From: Lepidurus packardi
Lineage: Eukaryota; Arthropoda; Branchiopoda; Notostraca; Triopsidae
Reading direction: 5' to 3'
NCBI GenBank assembly: GCA_023053545.1
Contig: JAKZAN010000006.1
Coordinates: forward strand, 10,262,351 to 10,326,350
Length of the DNA: 64,000 nucleotides
The notes under the pieces are model-generated. The model was not told where the DNA came from. It saw only the letters and a list, made by a program, of their open reading frames with translations, and ran no database searches. Below are positions 1 through 13,417 of this stretch, in pieces. The stretch's first letter is position 1. Every line of letters begins with the position of its first letter. The translations under genes and the position numbers were made by a program.

Positions 1-1430
1 ATTAAGAAAAAAGTATTACTTGGAAATATAAGTCGTAGATTCCAGAATCATCCATTCTTAATCTTTAGGATGATTCTAAATTTTCTTAATTCTAAAAATC
101 TATAGTAACCTATTTCACTGTTCTAAATTAACTTGTTTTTCCCACCTTGAAAAAACCGTAAGCAAAGACACAATTCCTTACAAGGTACGGAGTCTTGCGT
201 TAACTTAATTAGCTATACTGATGGATCCGTCTTATCTACCGTGTTTCTTTTCTTTTTGGTTTGTGAAAGGGAAAAAGACAGATTTTAAGCAGCTAAAGAA
301 TAGATTCCCTGTGTACTGTTCAATGTATCTCCGATGAAGAAGATTTCTTCAGTTCAGTGCTATTCACCCCCCGAAAGTAAATTGTTACATCAAAGGTTTC
401 GTATATAGCCACACAATGAAGTAGGAGGGAAACCTGCTCAAGCAGAGAAGGGAAGTCTGTGTCTTATCGTCATTGTTATATTACCCCTAAAAGAGCAAAG
501 CGTTGTAAAGACTAATATAATCTGAAAAAGAGACCGGAGCAAAAAAGTTCCCATTTTTCTTTTAAACTCCCCTTTTAAGCTTTCTTTTTCTAGTTATAAG
601 TAGTTTATGCATGCAATTATTTAGTTTTCCTTATCGTCTTCAACAGTAAAAACAGATATAGTGTGAAAAAAGGCTAACCCAAGTATTCGTTTAGTAATTG
701 CTTGTTTCTATGTTTAATTTTAGAACTGCGTCCAGTGTTTCTATACGTTTAGTTTCATTCTGTGCATTGTTCCAATATCTTTAGTTTCAAGTACTTGTTT
801 CAAGTGGTTTAAAAAGTTCATTTCCAAAAGGTATGTTTCGATATGAAAGTCTGCTTCATATTGTGGGTTTTCTGAAATGTCATTCTATGACCTCTCATCT
901 CTCTAACATGACTTTTTGATGACTCCCTCTCCTTTCCATTGATTTCTCATAACTTTTGACCTGACCTGATCTCAACCGACTTCTCAAGAACTTCCAACCA
1001 TTCCAGACGTTCATTCGACTTTATTGATATAAAAAACCCTTGTAAAAAGCAACGAAAAGACAGTTGAAAACAATTGACCACAGTTCATCACAGTCCGCAA
1101 ACAGTTCGACACATTCAAGGAGACAACGATAATTTATTTATTTTCAAAGAACGTGCTCTTAGTGAATGTTTTACAGTTTTACATACTACTTTCATGTGAT
1201 TTTAAAACAGCGTAAGCAAATCCATTTGGCCAGTTTTTGTTTGCTTTAGGCCATTTAACGAATCGTTATATAATTGAGGCTACAGGGTACGGTTGGAAGG
1301 GAAAAAAATGCGGTGGATGGAACAGAAAGGAAGGGAGTTCATATCAAAGTAAAGTTCTTATTTCGTTCAATTATAATTGTTTTTAATACGCCAGGTTTCG
1401 AAAATCACTTGAAATCTGAGTAGTCCAACA
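1..1430. other. Intergenic, no gene seen
   Basis: AT-rich sequence without a convincing exon, RNA gene or repeat that I can name. Open frames are short and of low complexity. Confidence 0.5.
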
Positions 1431-1804
1431 CACAGTATAAAGGTTTCCACAGTATGGTAACTGGGGTATATTCCAATGTAAAGGGAATAAGACGATTTTC
1501 TCGGTTCCCAGAGTAAATTAAGGTAAAAGACCAGAATATCGAAGGGTACATTCGCAAACCCCTCAGTGCAGTTCAAAAAAGGTCACGACGGTTTACATAG
1601 CGCGTCATTTAAATCTATTGTTTTAAAATTTGTAGCTTAAAATAAAAGGTTAATTAACTAGGTCAAAACACAACACATACAAATTATAGACTATTTCGCG
1701 TAACCCAGGTTGCACAAGGAGGAGGCAGTCGATTTTGCAACCCATACATAAGTGTATTATAATATGCAAGTTCAACCCCGTATACTATAAAATACCTACG
1801 TATA
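1431..1804 (+). mobile_element. Partial copy of a TIR DNA transposon (same family as 12464-13409)
   Basis: Starts with CACAGTATAAAGG and then matches, as the reverse complement, the right half of the complete element at 12464-13409 (to about 13020). Shared blocks include the stretch around TTCCAATGTAAAGGGAATAA, the segment with GCGCGTCATTTAAATCTATT, and the motif GTATACTATAAAATACCTA near 1780-1800. Similarity fades after about 1804 and no second terminus is visible, so this is a truncated or rearranged copy. It holds no coding capacity. Confidence 0.75.
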
Positions 1805-4800
1805 TTAATGACTATATATGTTGTTATGACTATTTATGTCCACTAGTTGTCTAAAATTACACTAGTTAAGGCTATCATTAGACTTACATTTTAGGTTAAA
1901 TTTAAATTACATTGGTAATTTTCTTAACACGTTTAACTACGGCTCTTTCTGCTACAGCTACATTTTCTTCTTTAAGTGTATAGTAAATCCTAACTCGAAC
2001 GAACACATTAAAACAATAATAAACTACAAAAGCTTCGCAAGTCAATTCACTAAAGTATTCCAGTAAAGTATTGCTCCACTGATACGACGTACTGTACCAT
2101 AAATATGAGGTTGATCAGGTCCGTTTCACTTTCGTATAAAATGCAAGGCACACAAGAAGAAAGTTGCTGTCTCTATTTTGTATTTCTCTTATTCCAAGAA
2201 ATAGAAAAAGAGGAGATAGAAGGCACGTAGGTTTCTAAGAGCAAAGACTAATATATTTCTCGGACTGCATTAGATTCTGCATGTATTAATGAGTTTTTGT
2301 TATGGTTCGTAATAGTTTCCTTAATCTGAAACTCTTAAAACAATTACAACTGCAAAAGTTAAATATCTGTTTTAGCGTTCAACCGTTTTGTTAAGTAATG
2401 GTTGACTGAGAGTTTTTTCAAGTACAATTTCAAATCTCTTGCCTTCTATAAAAACTAACTTAAAATTCCCCGACAGTCTAAATGTTAAAGATTCTTGGAA
2501 TTTTTCGAAGATCAATAATGTAAATAATTATTGTTTTGCTTCCTTAAAACGAAAAAATGCTTTTATCTTGGTAGATCAAATTTCGTTTGCTAGCGGCGTC
2601 TTCGCCAAAGTACCAGAGGCAGAAATTTTCTTGGAATTTCAGAGTGGATGTTCTGCACCTGTGAATAGTGACTGAAAATATCTGCGCTATGCAAATTGGG
2701 GAAGAAGGGAGTGTATTTCGGCCAGGGAAAGGTTTGATTAACTTCAAAGCGAATGTTAAAGCTAAACCGAATTTTTGTGTGCCTCCCTGTATGTGTGGTG
2801 TGTAAGAATTTCTTCCCTCGCAATAGAAGCAGAGTACATGCTCGACCATTTGGATCCTGAACTTGCAAAACCACTTAGAGTGAAAAGCCAAAGAGTCACG
2901 CGGTTTGTTGCAAGAACCCATGCTTTAAGCTTCCAAATCGGTTTGGCTGTATAGCTGTAGTTTGGTTCGTATAGCAAAAATTCCGTCTATATACAGGCGT
3001 TGTAAAAACCCACTTTTTCGAGCCCGTTTTCCACGATTGCTTTACATGGCTCATCAAATTTTCCTTATGTTCTTTCACGTATTTCAGCTCGCATCCTTTA
3101 AAGAGAGAAAATTGTTGCAAGTCTAAGTCACTAGCCTAAGTCTGAGTATGGACAGGAATTACTCCAACTTCAAATAATTTACAACAACTCGATATTCCAG
3201 ATCGGTGGGAAATAAACGGTATCAATGTCTCTATAATGGGCAAAAACAATCCGGAAACGCAGGCAGAATTGCGACTTCTTAGTGTTCCGGATCACTCCAA
3301 AAGGAATGAATTTCATCCGTTTCACAATGTAATGCCTGTTACGGATCAAATTACTGTCCTTAACAAATAGCTTCAGGTAAAAGGTGACACTATCAAGTCA
3401 ACTGGCTTTAGCGGAAAGATGATGTATTGATGTTCGTTGTGGACTCTATTGAACTGTCTTAAACATGGGATGTATTTAGTCGAAAAGTTCAGTCGTATAG
3501 CTAACGTCAGAAGTGATGATTCTCCGAAAGGTCAGCTAATGTCTTAAGTCTCATGGTTATTGATGACGAGAAGGAATGCAAAGGTCAAGTCACATTGTAG
3601 ATCTTGTCAATTAACCGTATATAGAGTCATGGGTCAAGGTTCATACAAAAGTCTTCTGTCCTTCCGGGGCAATCCGGAACAATGCCTGAGCACCGAATCA
3701 GTGATATTCATTCTTTGACTGATCTACCTATACCGTTTCGTTTACGATAGGCCACCAGTGAACCGTTAAACTGGTATGCCTGGGTGGAAGCTGCTACCTG
3801 TTCCCAAGGGCAATGGGATACGAAGACGACTGGACAAAAGGACCAGGGTGTAACCGACAAAAGAACTACGGACCCCAACAGAAAGACGACAATAATCGCT
3901 AGCACAACTGGCATGGCGTTTGGATGGCAATTTTTGGATGAACTTTCTTCAGATAAGTAGGCAAGACGCACGACTGACTATTGAAATACAGAACAGCGAC
4001 GAAAACGCTAGCACTACGTCATTAAGTCGGAGTTTTGTCGTCCTTAAGTCCTGATTCGTCTTCATTTTGTCGTAATTGTGAATATGGCTTAAGCAGAACC
4101 TTTGGATCTCATTGGTGCTTAACCAATGAGCAGTGACTTTGACCTCGAAATGCTTTTGGTCCCTTGAAAGACTGTGGAATTTTGGAAATCTGGGGTTTCT
4201 CTTCAAACAAAACGAGTTATATTCAGTTTCCTGGCGTGGATACTTCTTTAGATTTATAACTTCCCAAACAGGACGAACTTTTCTATGTTAAAGGTTTAAA
4301 AGCTAAAAATAAACAAAATAAAACATCAAAGTTACATGTTTTTCTTGCTGTCTTTCATACTGACTAGTGTTAGGTATCCAACCAAACCAGGTCTGTTTTC
4401 CTCCAAATTCAAAAGTTTCCTGCTCTTCTAATCATGAGCGATGGCTGGTAAAAAGCCAGTAAAAGGTCCCTTCAAAAGCTGAACTATAATTTCCCCCCCC
4501 CCCCTCACCCCCTCAAAAAAATAATCTTTCGTTGTTATTAGCACGCGAACGACCCAACAACAGCCCTTGTCCCAGTGCAGTTTTCGGTTCGGCTTTGCTA
4601 CCGATTCCTTTCCCTTTGGCCCTGTTCGATGGTACTGATGGGTGTGCTACAAGGTATTTCTTAGGTTTCTATGCAACGGTAGCGTGAGGAAAGGGAAAGC
4701 AGTCTTACGAAAAGAAATATACGAAATTTTTAAAACAACTTCTTGACAGTAATGTAGGCAATACCAAAGAGACAAGACAAGTTCTTACCTTTGGTTTCAC

Positions 4801-5487
4801 AAATTTTACAAATGCAAAGTAATCTTCACCTACGGGAGACAAAGCAAAATTGAAATTTAGGAAACAGTTGTTCTGCATACATTGTTTTTATTTTATAAAA
4901 AAAAGTCGTGCAAATTGAGCACGTGGTTATTAGATTATCCGGTTTGCCGTTTTATGCGCAGAAGCAATGCGCGTTCATATATACCCATAAGAAACTACGC
5001 GCCCCTCACGCTAGTGTGGGTTTAACATGCTAAGCTATACGGGAGACCTTCGCATCATCGCATGGCAAAGAGTAGAAAGAGCACGTCACGGCGTAAATAA
5101 AAAGCGTTTTTGTTTTTGTAAAAAAGAATAAAAAATAGAACAAGCAAAGCAGTTACGGACTTGTTTAAAAATAAAAGTTTCATTCCATAACTGATTGCAT
5201 AAATTTGGGTCAAATTCTTATTGCAGTCATAAATAACGTAGCCAGTCATCTACTTATGTAACGAGGAGAAGAAACATTTAAAGCTATGTAACTATAATTA
5301 AAGCCTCAGTCAATATGAATGTCTCTTTAGCCAGGACAGATTTTATCTGTTCTATTATACAAATATTGCCTTTTTAAGCCTCCTTCCCCTCCAAAGTTCA
5401 CTTGATCTGTCACTCAAACAATAATACTTAAGCCACTTTTTGTTCTTCCTGTTGTTTTGTTTTTATGCGAGGGGGGCGGGTTCAAGT
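1805..5487. other. Intergenic, no gene seen
   Basis: No recognisable exon. Contains one member of a dispersed repeat (about 3834-4179, listed separately) and a run of C at about 4493-4505. The rest is AT-rich with scattered stops in all frames. Confidence 0.45.
3834..4179 (+). repeat. Dispersed repeat copy A (relative at 30270-30410)
   Basis: Two short blocks recur near 30.3 kb. GGACCCCAACAGAAAGACGA (from about 3871) matches a block at about 30273, and a 35-base block starting TCGAAATGCTTTTGGT at 4145 matches 30321-30355 with four differences. It also holds ACAAAAGGACCAGGG (3834) and ACAAAAGAACTACGG (3857), which are inverted relatives of the CCGTAGTCCTTTTGT motif repeated in the other copy. 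The family is unknown; no coding region is seen. Confidence 0.5.
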
Positions 5488-5661
5488 CAAGGCCATACCC
5501 AGAATTTGGTTCTGGGGGGGATGGCTATATGTGGATATCGTACAATAAAAATATCGATAAAAAATATCGATATAAAAATATCGATATAAAAGGGTATGGA
5601 TATAAAAAATAGGGAGGTTTAAACACCCCTAACCCCCCCCCCCCCTCTGGGTACGGGCCTG
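5488..5661. mobile_element. Small hAT-like MITE (174 bp)
   Basis: The left end CAAGGCCATACCCAGA and the reverse complement of the right end, CAGGCCCGTACCCAGA, form imperfect terminal inverted repeats. They are followed inward by G-rich and C-rich runs, as in many animal hAT-derived MITEs. The centre holds three to four copies of an ATATCGATA unit. I see no clear 8-bp target duplication (GTTCAAGT on the left, CCTATGGC on the right). Non-coding. Confidence 0.6.
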
Positions 5662-5739
5662 CCTATGGCTCGCAACTTTCTCCGCAATATAAACAGGAAA
5701 AGCCACAAGCAATGAACGCAAAATAATGACCATAAAACG

Positions 5740-5916
5740 CAGTGGCGTAACGAGGGTGGCGCAGCCAGGGCACGTGTCCTGGGCGCCAACTTGAGGGGGG
5801 CGCCATCTTCATAAAAGTTAATACGATCCTTGCGTTCCGATTTCTCGTTTTTTTTTAAAAGGTGGTTTCCTTTTTTTTCATTTGCCCTGGGCGTCAAATG
5901 CCTCTTTACGCCACTG
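5740..5916. mobile_element. Small hAT-like MITE (177 bp)
   Basis: Terminal inverted repeats are CAGTGGCGTAACGAGGG on the left and CAGTGGCGTAAAGAGGC, read on the minus strand, on the right. CAGTGGCGTA is a classic hAT terminus. Flanking octamers ATAAAACG and ACAAAATG agree at six of eight positions, consistent with an aged 8-bp target duplication. The inner part has the GGGCGCC-rich blocks usual in such elements. Too short to encode a transposase. It lies only 78 bp from the other MITE. Confidence 0.75.
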
Positions 5917-8900
5917 ACAAAATGAGACAGCTAAAGAGCTATTCCACGGCTTAACCGCGCAGAAAAAAATTGGAAAACTAACTTTTCAGATTTCCTATGA
6001 TATTTTTTGGACATTGTTTCAGGTATATTCAAAAACATTGTGAAATTTTTGTAAAAGACAATTGTGGGAAGTCCATTAAGGGCACGAAGGCCATACTGGA
6101 AGTGAAAAGTTGGTTCCAAATAGGATATTCCCTAAACCCCTGAAAGTTTCTTATACGAATGATTAATTCGCACTTGATTATGGTGAAACAACACTAATTT
6201 TCCGCTGCCATTAGCCACTTTTCTTTCATAAAGAAGAACTCAAAAAACAGTAACATCCGGTTGCATTACCGAACACTTGAAGCAATTAAATAAAGCTTTA
6301 TAAAGGGAACTTCAGAAGTCCGTGTTTGGCTCTTCTTGGCAAGAACTCACCCTAATATCCACTGATTTAAAGAGGTAGGATAGTTCTAAAATGGTTTGTT
6401 CAAGTTCTCAATTTAGCCACGACTGACATAGCCGAAAATCTTCTTGTGTTAATCCTTGTGTTAATCCATAGGCCCGTAGAGTGGTTACGTCTATCACGTG
6501 CCTAAGGGTGATTTTTACATCTATCATGTGATGCTAAGCCTAAGCACCAAAACAATTTTCCTTTTTGCATTTATTAATTTACAGCTTCAATTTTTCTCAA
6601 AAAGACTTATTAGCCCTAGCTATAAGGTTTTACAGTTAGGTGAGAAAGAATCTACTTTCTAGACAGAGACAGAGATCCCAGAATGTAAAGTTAGTAGGGT
6701 AAGGCAGTAAAGAAGGCAACAATTTTAGCAGCAGTTGTCTTAAATCCTACAACTGATTGTCTGGCTTCAAATGAGGTTGTTAAAGGTTTTATTCTTTGTC
6801 ATAGGAAATCCAGACCGGAATTTCCGAGAGAGGGAGAGAGAGAGAGGGGGGGGGAGAGAGAGATGGAGAGAGAGAGAAAGAAAGGTCTGTAGAGAGAGTT
6901 GCAGAAGTGACACTCTGGAAGAATTCCGTTGCTAATTTACCAGTTTTTGTCTGTATGCAGTTTTATGAACTCGCTGACCCTTTCTCGTACCAAGCACTCT
7001 TGGCCAGTCGTCAAAACCAATTGCTTCGCAGAAATGTACACTATCTTCCTTCGGCCCTTGCTGTTACTGGTTCCTAAATGCAAGGAAAAATCATCTAAAA
7101 AAAGTTTCTGAATCATCCCAGGGTTCTTATGGTCAGTGATGTTCCTTTAATTCCTTTAATTTTCAAAGTACTCCTTTAATCTCCTTTATTAGATGATTGG
7201 AGAGAGACTGCATATTTTGCTAGCAAACTGGACTAAATTGTAAAATATCAGTTCTCGCGAATTAATTTCTAACTTTTTCTTTTATCTGGAAGAAAAGTTT
7301 ATTCTTGTTGCTGATACTCACATTCACGTCAAGTTCCAATAAGTAACGGCTTCATTTTCCAGGATCATTAAGGCGCCGAGAACCTAAAGCTTGATAAAGT
7401 ATTCCATTATTATTTTGATGGCTCCGTTTGAAGCCAAACAAACTCTCTTTTTTTTCGTTGCTGCCAAGAAGCTTGTTGGTATGGGAGGCAGCGAGAGAAA
7501 AAATAAAACGAAACGTAAAGCATGTGAATTTATGGATGCTGGCAAAATATGTCTCTAGTTTGAAACCCGCATATATATATTCCCTAGCCGCTATGCCCCC
7601 CACCTATTCTCTTTGCTGGGTGATGTGTGCTCCAACATCCTTTAAATTGAAACCAATTCTATCCCGCATTCTACATATATTTCAATATGCCTTTGAAGAT
7701 GTACATAAATCAGCCCCCAAAGTCAAATTTTTCAAGTCTGAAGCAATTTACACTACAGCCATACCCGAGCTACTCTAGACTGTCACTATAAATTGTCACC
7801 ACTGTAGCACTAATTAGAGTTTTATGATTCGTAATAGTAGTTGTTGTGGAATATTTACTACCACTTAACTATCCCTAGCATTATTTACACTTGTATAGTA
7901 CTATCATACTATTTACACTGCTACCACCACTATACCGTTATTATCACTAGCGGGTGTATACTATTATAAATTATGTTTCCATTATCAATATTATTCTATA
8001 GTGTTACCACTTCCAATATTTCAGCAACTGTATAACTCACCTGTAAACATCCATTGCGTCTAATTAACTATTAATATGCACTCTACATTTTTACTTTTCT
8101 TATTTTCGAAATCTGTATTTCGAAAAAAAAATGTGGGCCTCTCAAGTGCCTTTGTAAGGAAAATGCCCTAGTTTTCCGTTTTTACATTTGTATTGTGTAC
8201 GCACTTGCTTTCCAGCAAGACTTATAGCTCTGTTGAGGTTTTTCTCCTTTTAGCAACAAGTATGCGTCTTTAAGCTTTATTTAGTTTCTTTTGTTTGTAT
8301 TTTCTTTAAGAACTTTCTCATTCGTCACTTGGTACATTTTTTTTGGACGGGAGGAGGGAAGGTTGCGTTTGATAAAACCCAGGAAGCTAGAAAAACGTTC
8401 AGCTCACAAAAAGGGTGATTCTTTCGTCGCGGAGTACGTTGTGTAGAACTTTTGCTGTTTTATTGAAACGGTGAGGGAGCGAATTACTGCAGGATTTTCT
8501 TCTACCCGCCAAGTCGATTTTTATGGCTCACTTTCATTCCCCCACCCACCAAATCTTTCTCCACTTGGTGTTTTTCTGTCCTGAAATGTCGCCATTCTTC
8601 CTACGCCACTCTTCACCTTCCACAGACTTCAAGCGAGATTAACATTCACGCTGCCATTTTGGCTGCCCACGTCCCAAACCCTATACACTCACCCCATTTT
8701 CTTCCTTATTCATCAACTTGAGATTACGCGAAGAGTACGTCAGCATTGGTGTAATTGAATGGGGCATGGCGAAAAGATCAAGCGGGTAAGAAAAATCGAA
8801 CTGATCTCTTAGAGACATTTCTGGTTGGGGAAAGAAAATTTATGTTTGTTATATATTGATCCACACAACGTAGTTTACCTTCCTTGACATCGTTGCAATC

Positions 8901-11900
8901 GGGGAAAATAACGCAACAATAATCTCACACTTGACTTCTACTCGCAGAATCTGAAAATCAATTTTTCTTTATTTTTCTCCCAGTGGAAGACAGCCGTATA
9001 GTGTTGATAGTTAATCCCTTGATAATAACTTGGGTCACTGGAGGGACCCGAAAGATTAACCAACGATCACATAAGAGATGCGTGAAGATTTATATTGGAA
9101 CGTGAAGTCGGCCGGTCGGTCAGCTTTCAATCCATTCTCAGGCAGAATTGGGAGAAAGTAATGGAAGATGATGAGAGAAAAAACACGCTGAAGAGAGAAA
9201 CAAAAAAAAGAGAGAAAAATAAGGAAAGTTGAAATTAAGTGTTTGGGTTATCCGTGGGAGGTCCGAAGTATTTAAAGAAGCTGCATCCCAGAGGCACCCC
9301 GATTAATGACGTTCATAAAGGGGAAAAGCAAGTTTTCTACTCTGTCCTACACATCCGAGTAACTCGGGAAATGAGAGAGCTAATTAAACAAGGGGAGCTG
9401 ACAAGGTTCCTTTTTAATGTTTATTGTCTCGTAGCCGGGTTTGGCCAGAGCTGCGGTGTGCGACACTTTGGTTAAATTCTTAACATTGTATAATGTTAAT
9501 GCCTTGTAGCGGTGTATTGCATAATTGAAATGGCTTTCACCCTCATTACTAAACGAGTCAAGCACTAAACAATACGCAAAATGAGATGGTAGTGTATTAA
9601 AACTCTTATTTATTAAAACTTATACTCTCATAAGGCTAAGGATGTGTTAAGGATTTGTAAATTAAAAATACGGTTTATTGGAACTCCATTTATCGAGTAT
9701 TTTCTTTCATTCAAGTTCTAGCTGCACCATCACACAACGGCTGCTTTGCGGATTCCAAACTGCTTCTTTGTGCGTTCGGGTTAATACGAGTAGATCTCGA
9801 ATTTTTTACGAGAATGTATTATTATTCAGTCTTAAATATACCGGTTGTAGTATTTTAGATTCGTTTGTTGTCGCATTGTGTAGTAAACCCTATTAATTTA
9901 ATTATGTACCGTACATGTAACAATCAATATCATGTTGGCACATCTAATTGCATCCATTTTCTATTGTGTTGTGTTGTCAGAATCTCTAAAAGAAAGGAAT
10001 TAAAACTATCGCAGGTGGCTCGTTTATTTCTCCAAGATTGTAAAGCACTATGGGGCAAGAGTACAAACTGTACCAGAATCGCTTTTTCTCCCATGAAACC
10101 TGTCTAGGGTCCCTTATGTAATGGCCCTGAATACGGAAATAGCATGCTGGACTGCGTAAGTAACCAAGTTCTATATCCATATAAAAGGGGAGGATGAGTA
10201 CACGTTGAGGATATACAAGACTTTTAACTGACTTGTCGGTGAGAACACAGAGGGACAAGGTTGAATTTCCGGAACTCTCTTAAGCCATCTTGCATAATAA
10301 TGATCCAAAGTCTCGGGCGTTGCGTTCATTGCCAGAATAAATGTGTGGCACCCCTAAGGAAGAAACCTTTAACTTTGGGGCTGACTGAACAAGCTAAGGT
10401 TGCGTTGAAAGTCCAAAGGAATTCAATTTGTGTGCTCGCTGTTTATGGTCCATGTTTTCCCCGGGACGCGTCCCCATAAAAATGTAGACTCCAATGACTG
10501 CAGCCAAAAGTTCCAGTACCGACACGAAAAGGAGCCGAGTCCCTATTGCAATGTGGGGAGTAGAATATTTCTTCTTAAAAAACTAACATAATAAAAAATC
10601 GAATGTCAAAAGAAAATTGGAGAAACCTAGTGATTCCGTACGTTTAAAAATTACTCATTTTATTTTCTTGAAGTCGGTAGCTACAATAATAACTGAGCCT
10701 GGGCACAGTTCCCAGAGGAGGAAGAAGAGGTGTAAATGCCTAATTTGGAAGTCGGTCGCTCTAGTGGAAGCTTGGGGCTTGCTCTAGCGTTAATTGCGAA
10801 GTGAACTGCTTCTCCCCAAGTTTTGCGAACAAGTCCGGCGATAAGCTAGTACGCAGGGGAACAAAAGTCAAGGAGATGTAGGCTTTGTGGAGAAATTCGG
10901 CGTACGGCTTCGTGTTTCTCGCTATTTAAGGGTGGGGCGAAAGCCATTACTGTATTTCTTAACTTACGACAACTGTTAGTTGAGAGTCTGGCTGATCCCC
11001 TCCCCCCAAAAAAAGAAAAAACATGAAGCTCTAGCACTGAGGAAACTTACACTTGCTCTCTCATGAGCACTAATTATAGAGTGGATAGCTTTCGCTTCTC
11101 TTCGGGATGTTTGCTTGGAAGCTATTTGCTGAGCGGATCCGCCACCGTGCAATAACACTAAACGAAACCGGGAACAAATAAAGTAAATTATGCTGTACGT
11201 CTTCCTATTGGCTTGGATCCTCTGTTTTAACAGGAATTTGAATAATTCACAGTTTCTGAAGTCAATAAATCATGCCGTATTAATGATATTATCACCAACC
11301 TATTACCCAACTAATTTCTAGACCCTGTAATTATTATCTTTAGTTTACTCAAATTAAGAGACCATTAAGAAAATTATGAGTTAAATAAGTACTATTTATT
11401 ATCAATATCATAGAATTAGTGAGATTTTTTTAGTGCTATGGTACAAAGGGGTGAAAGGTAAATTGTTGTGTTTTATAGGTTTCTGCTGGGACATTAAATA
11501 AGTTAGCGTTTAGTGAACGACAAAACCTGCGCCAATAACACGTAATTTCGTTTTGTTATTTACTATATAAGGGGTAAAACTCGTATGGCATTGACGTAAA
11601 ATCGTTTTGTCCTAGGTACGTGAATAATACGTACCCCGTTATCTGTATAGATTATATAAAAGAGGGAATGTTTGGTGAGGGGGAGAAGTTGCTGTCGTAT
11701 ACAGTGCATCATATAATGTCCTGAAGCTAAACATTACTGTAAGGTGAGCCAAGCCAAGTCTGTGCTTTATATCGTGCCGTGTTTCGTGACCTCTGAAAAT
11801 GAACCCCAAAAGAGAGGGTTCAAAGCCTTGCTATAACATAGATTATATAAGTCGTGCATGGTTTGCTGTCATATATGCATACCATCAAACTTAAAGCTGG

Positions 11901-12463
11901 AGACCGTATCGACAATCTGCCGAAACACTATCGACATGCGGTTGACATTTATGACTTCCAGGCACGTTATAATTCTATCCGAAGTCGCACTTGCTACACA
12001 TTTAACCGTAGTTATGCTCGTCAATCTTCTTACGTTGATTTATTCTTATTAGTTTTTGCATCACTATCGGGAATTCTGAAATTAATCAATAGATTTAATA
12101 TCCTAGGTAAAGATTGATTCAGGTGAAACATATTTTGAAATAAATAAAGCATTAATAATTAAACAATTAATTAAAGAATATTTATATAATTTTTAGTTGT
12201 TACGTAAAATTTGTTCTTGTTATTTGAATTGTCAAGCTAATAATTGTTAAATTATGAGTGTTAATTTCACATACAGATGAATTTTAATTAAAACAGTTTT
12301 AAGGTTATCATTTAACATTACAAATGGTTATAAAGTGTATCTTTTAACCGTACAAATTCGATGATTTTAAGGTTAAAATTTCATTCGGATTATTTCAGAT
12401 TATCATTCCATTCAAGTTCATTAAGGATAACCTTATAAAGGTTAATAATTTTAAGGTTATCAT
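5917..12463. other. Intergenic, no gene seen; GA microsatellite
   Basis: No exon I can support. A GA-rich microsatellite lies at about 6827-6899. AT-rich segments at 11250-12460 contain several imperfect copies of TTTTAAGGTTATCAT just upstream of the 12464 element. Open frames up to 116 aa (for example 7428-7778, plus) show no recognised motif. Confidence 0.45.
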
Positions 12464-13409
12464 CACAGTATAAAGGTTTACACAGTAGGGTAACTGGGGG
12501 TATCTTCCAATGTAAAGGGATTAAGACGATTTTCTGGGTCTCAAGAGGATGTGGGGGTAACAAGGAACAAAGGAGGGATGGATTCACAGACTTGCCCATC
12601 CTACCCCAGAAGTAGGCATTCCAAATCTACTAAAAGAAGGGTTCGAAAAGAGAACAAAACATTCACAAAACGGGGGACTGGTGACCTTTCTCTCGAGGGA
12701 GTTTGGGGCTGACGTAAGATTCGACTAGCATTGCGCGATTTTGAAAGTTTTTCTCCCGGAAATGATTATGCTGGATCTTGGTATTAAAGTCTTACGGTAA
12801 TATCTTTCACTTCACATTGCTTGCTAATCCGCAAAGAAAGACAAGCACTTGCTACGTTCTACTGTTTTTAATTTCATATAAATAGCGTCGTCTCATCAAC
12901 TCGTCAGCAGTTGCTATTGCGCTTCCGTGCAGTTTGTTGCAAATTTCACAGAGCTCACTCGCAATTTCTTTCAAAGCAGATTTTTACCGTTTTCTTAACA
13001 CGACTCTCTTAACACGACGAGGTATTTTATAGTATATGGGGTTAAACCTGTATACTATAAAACACCTATGTATGGGTTGCAAAATAGACTGCCTCCTCGT
13101 GGTGCAACCTGGGTAACGCGAAATAGTCTATAATGTGTATACGTGTTGTGCTTTGACCTAGTTCATTCATCTTTTATTTTAAGCTTAAAGCTTTTATTTT
13201 AAGCTTCATAGTTTAAAGCAATAGATTTAAATTACGCGCTTTGTAAACCGTCGTGACCTTTTTTGAACTGCACTGGGAGGTTTGCGAATGTACCCTTTCG
13301 TCTTCTGGCCTTTTACCTGAATATTACTCTGGGGACCGAGAAGGTCGTCAGAAAACCTTAATATTGGAAGATACCCCTGTTACCATACTGTGTAAACCTT
13401 TATACTGTG
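12464..13409. mobile_element. Non-autonomous TIR DNA transposon with 8-bp target duplication
   Basis: The left end CACAGTATAAAGG is repeated inverted at the right end (CCTTTATACTGTG, 13397-13409). The inverted similarity continues for about 45-50 bases, with few differences, through the TATCTTCCAAT block. Direct octamers GTTATCAT flank both ends (12456-12463 and 13410-13417). An 8-bp duplication and CA termini point to the hAT or P superfamilies; the TIR does not decide between them. The 946-bp body has no transposase-length frame. The octamer also occurs near 12302 in local AT-rich repeats, so the duplication is strong but not unique evidence. Confidence 0.8.
13021..13067. repeat. Palindrome inside the TIR element
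   Basis: GGTATTTTATAGTATA at the left arm is mirrored by TATACTATAAAACACC at the right arm around a short GGGGTTAAACC core, forming a potential hairpin. A version of one arm is also kept in the partial copy near 1780-1800, so it belongs to the element. Confidence 0.65.
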
Positions 13410-13417
13410 GTTATCAT

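Noticed and set aside
7428-7778. 116-codon plus-strand ORF
   Set aside because: Low-information composition and no motif; overlapping frames on the other strand are equally open.
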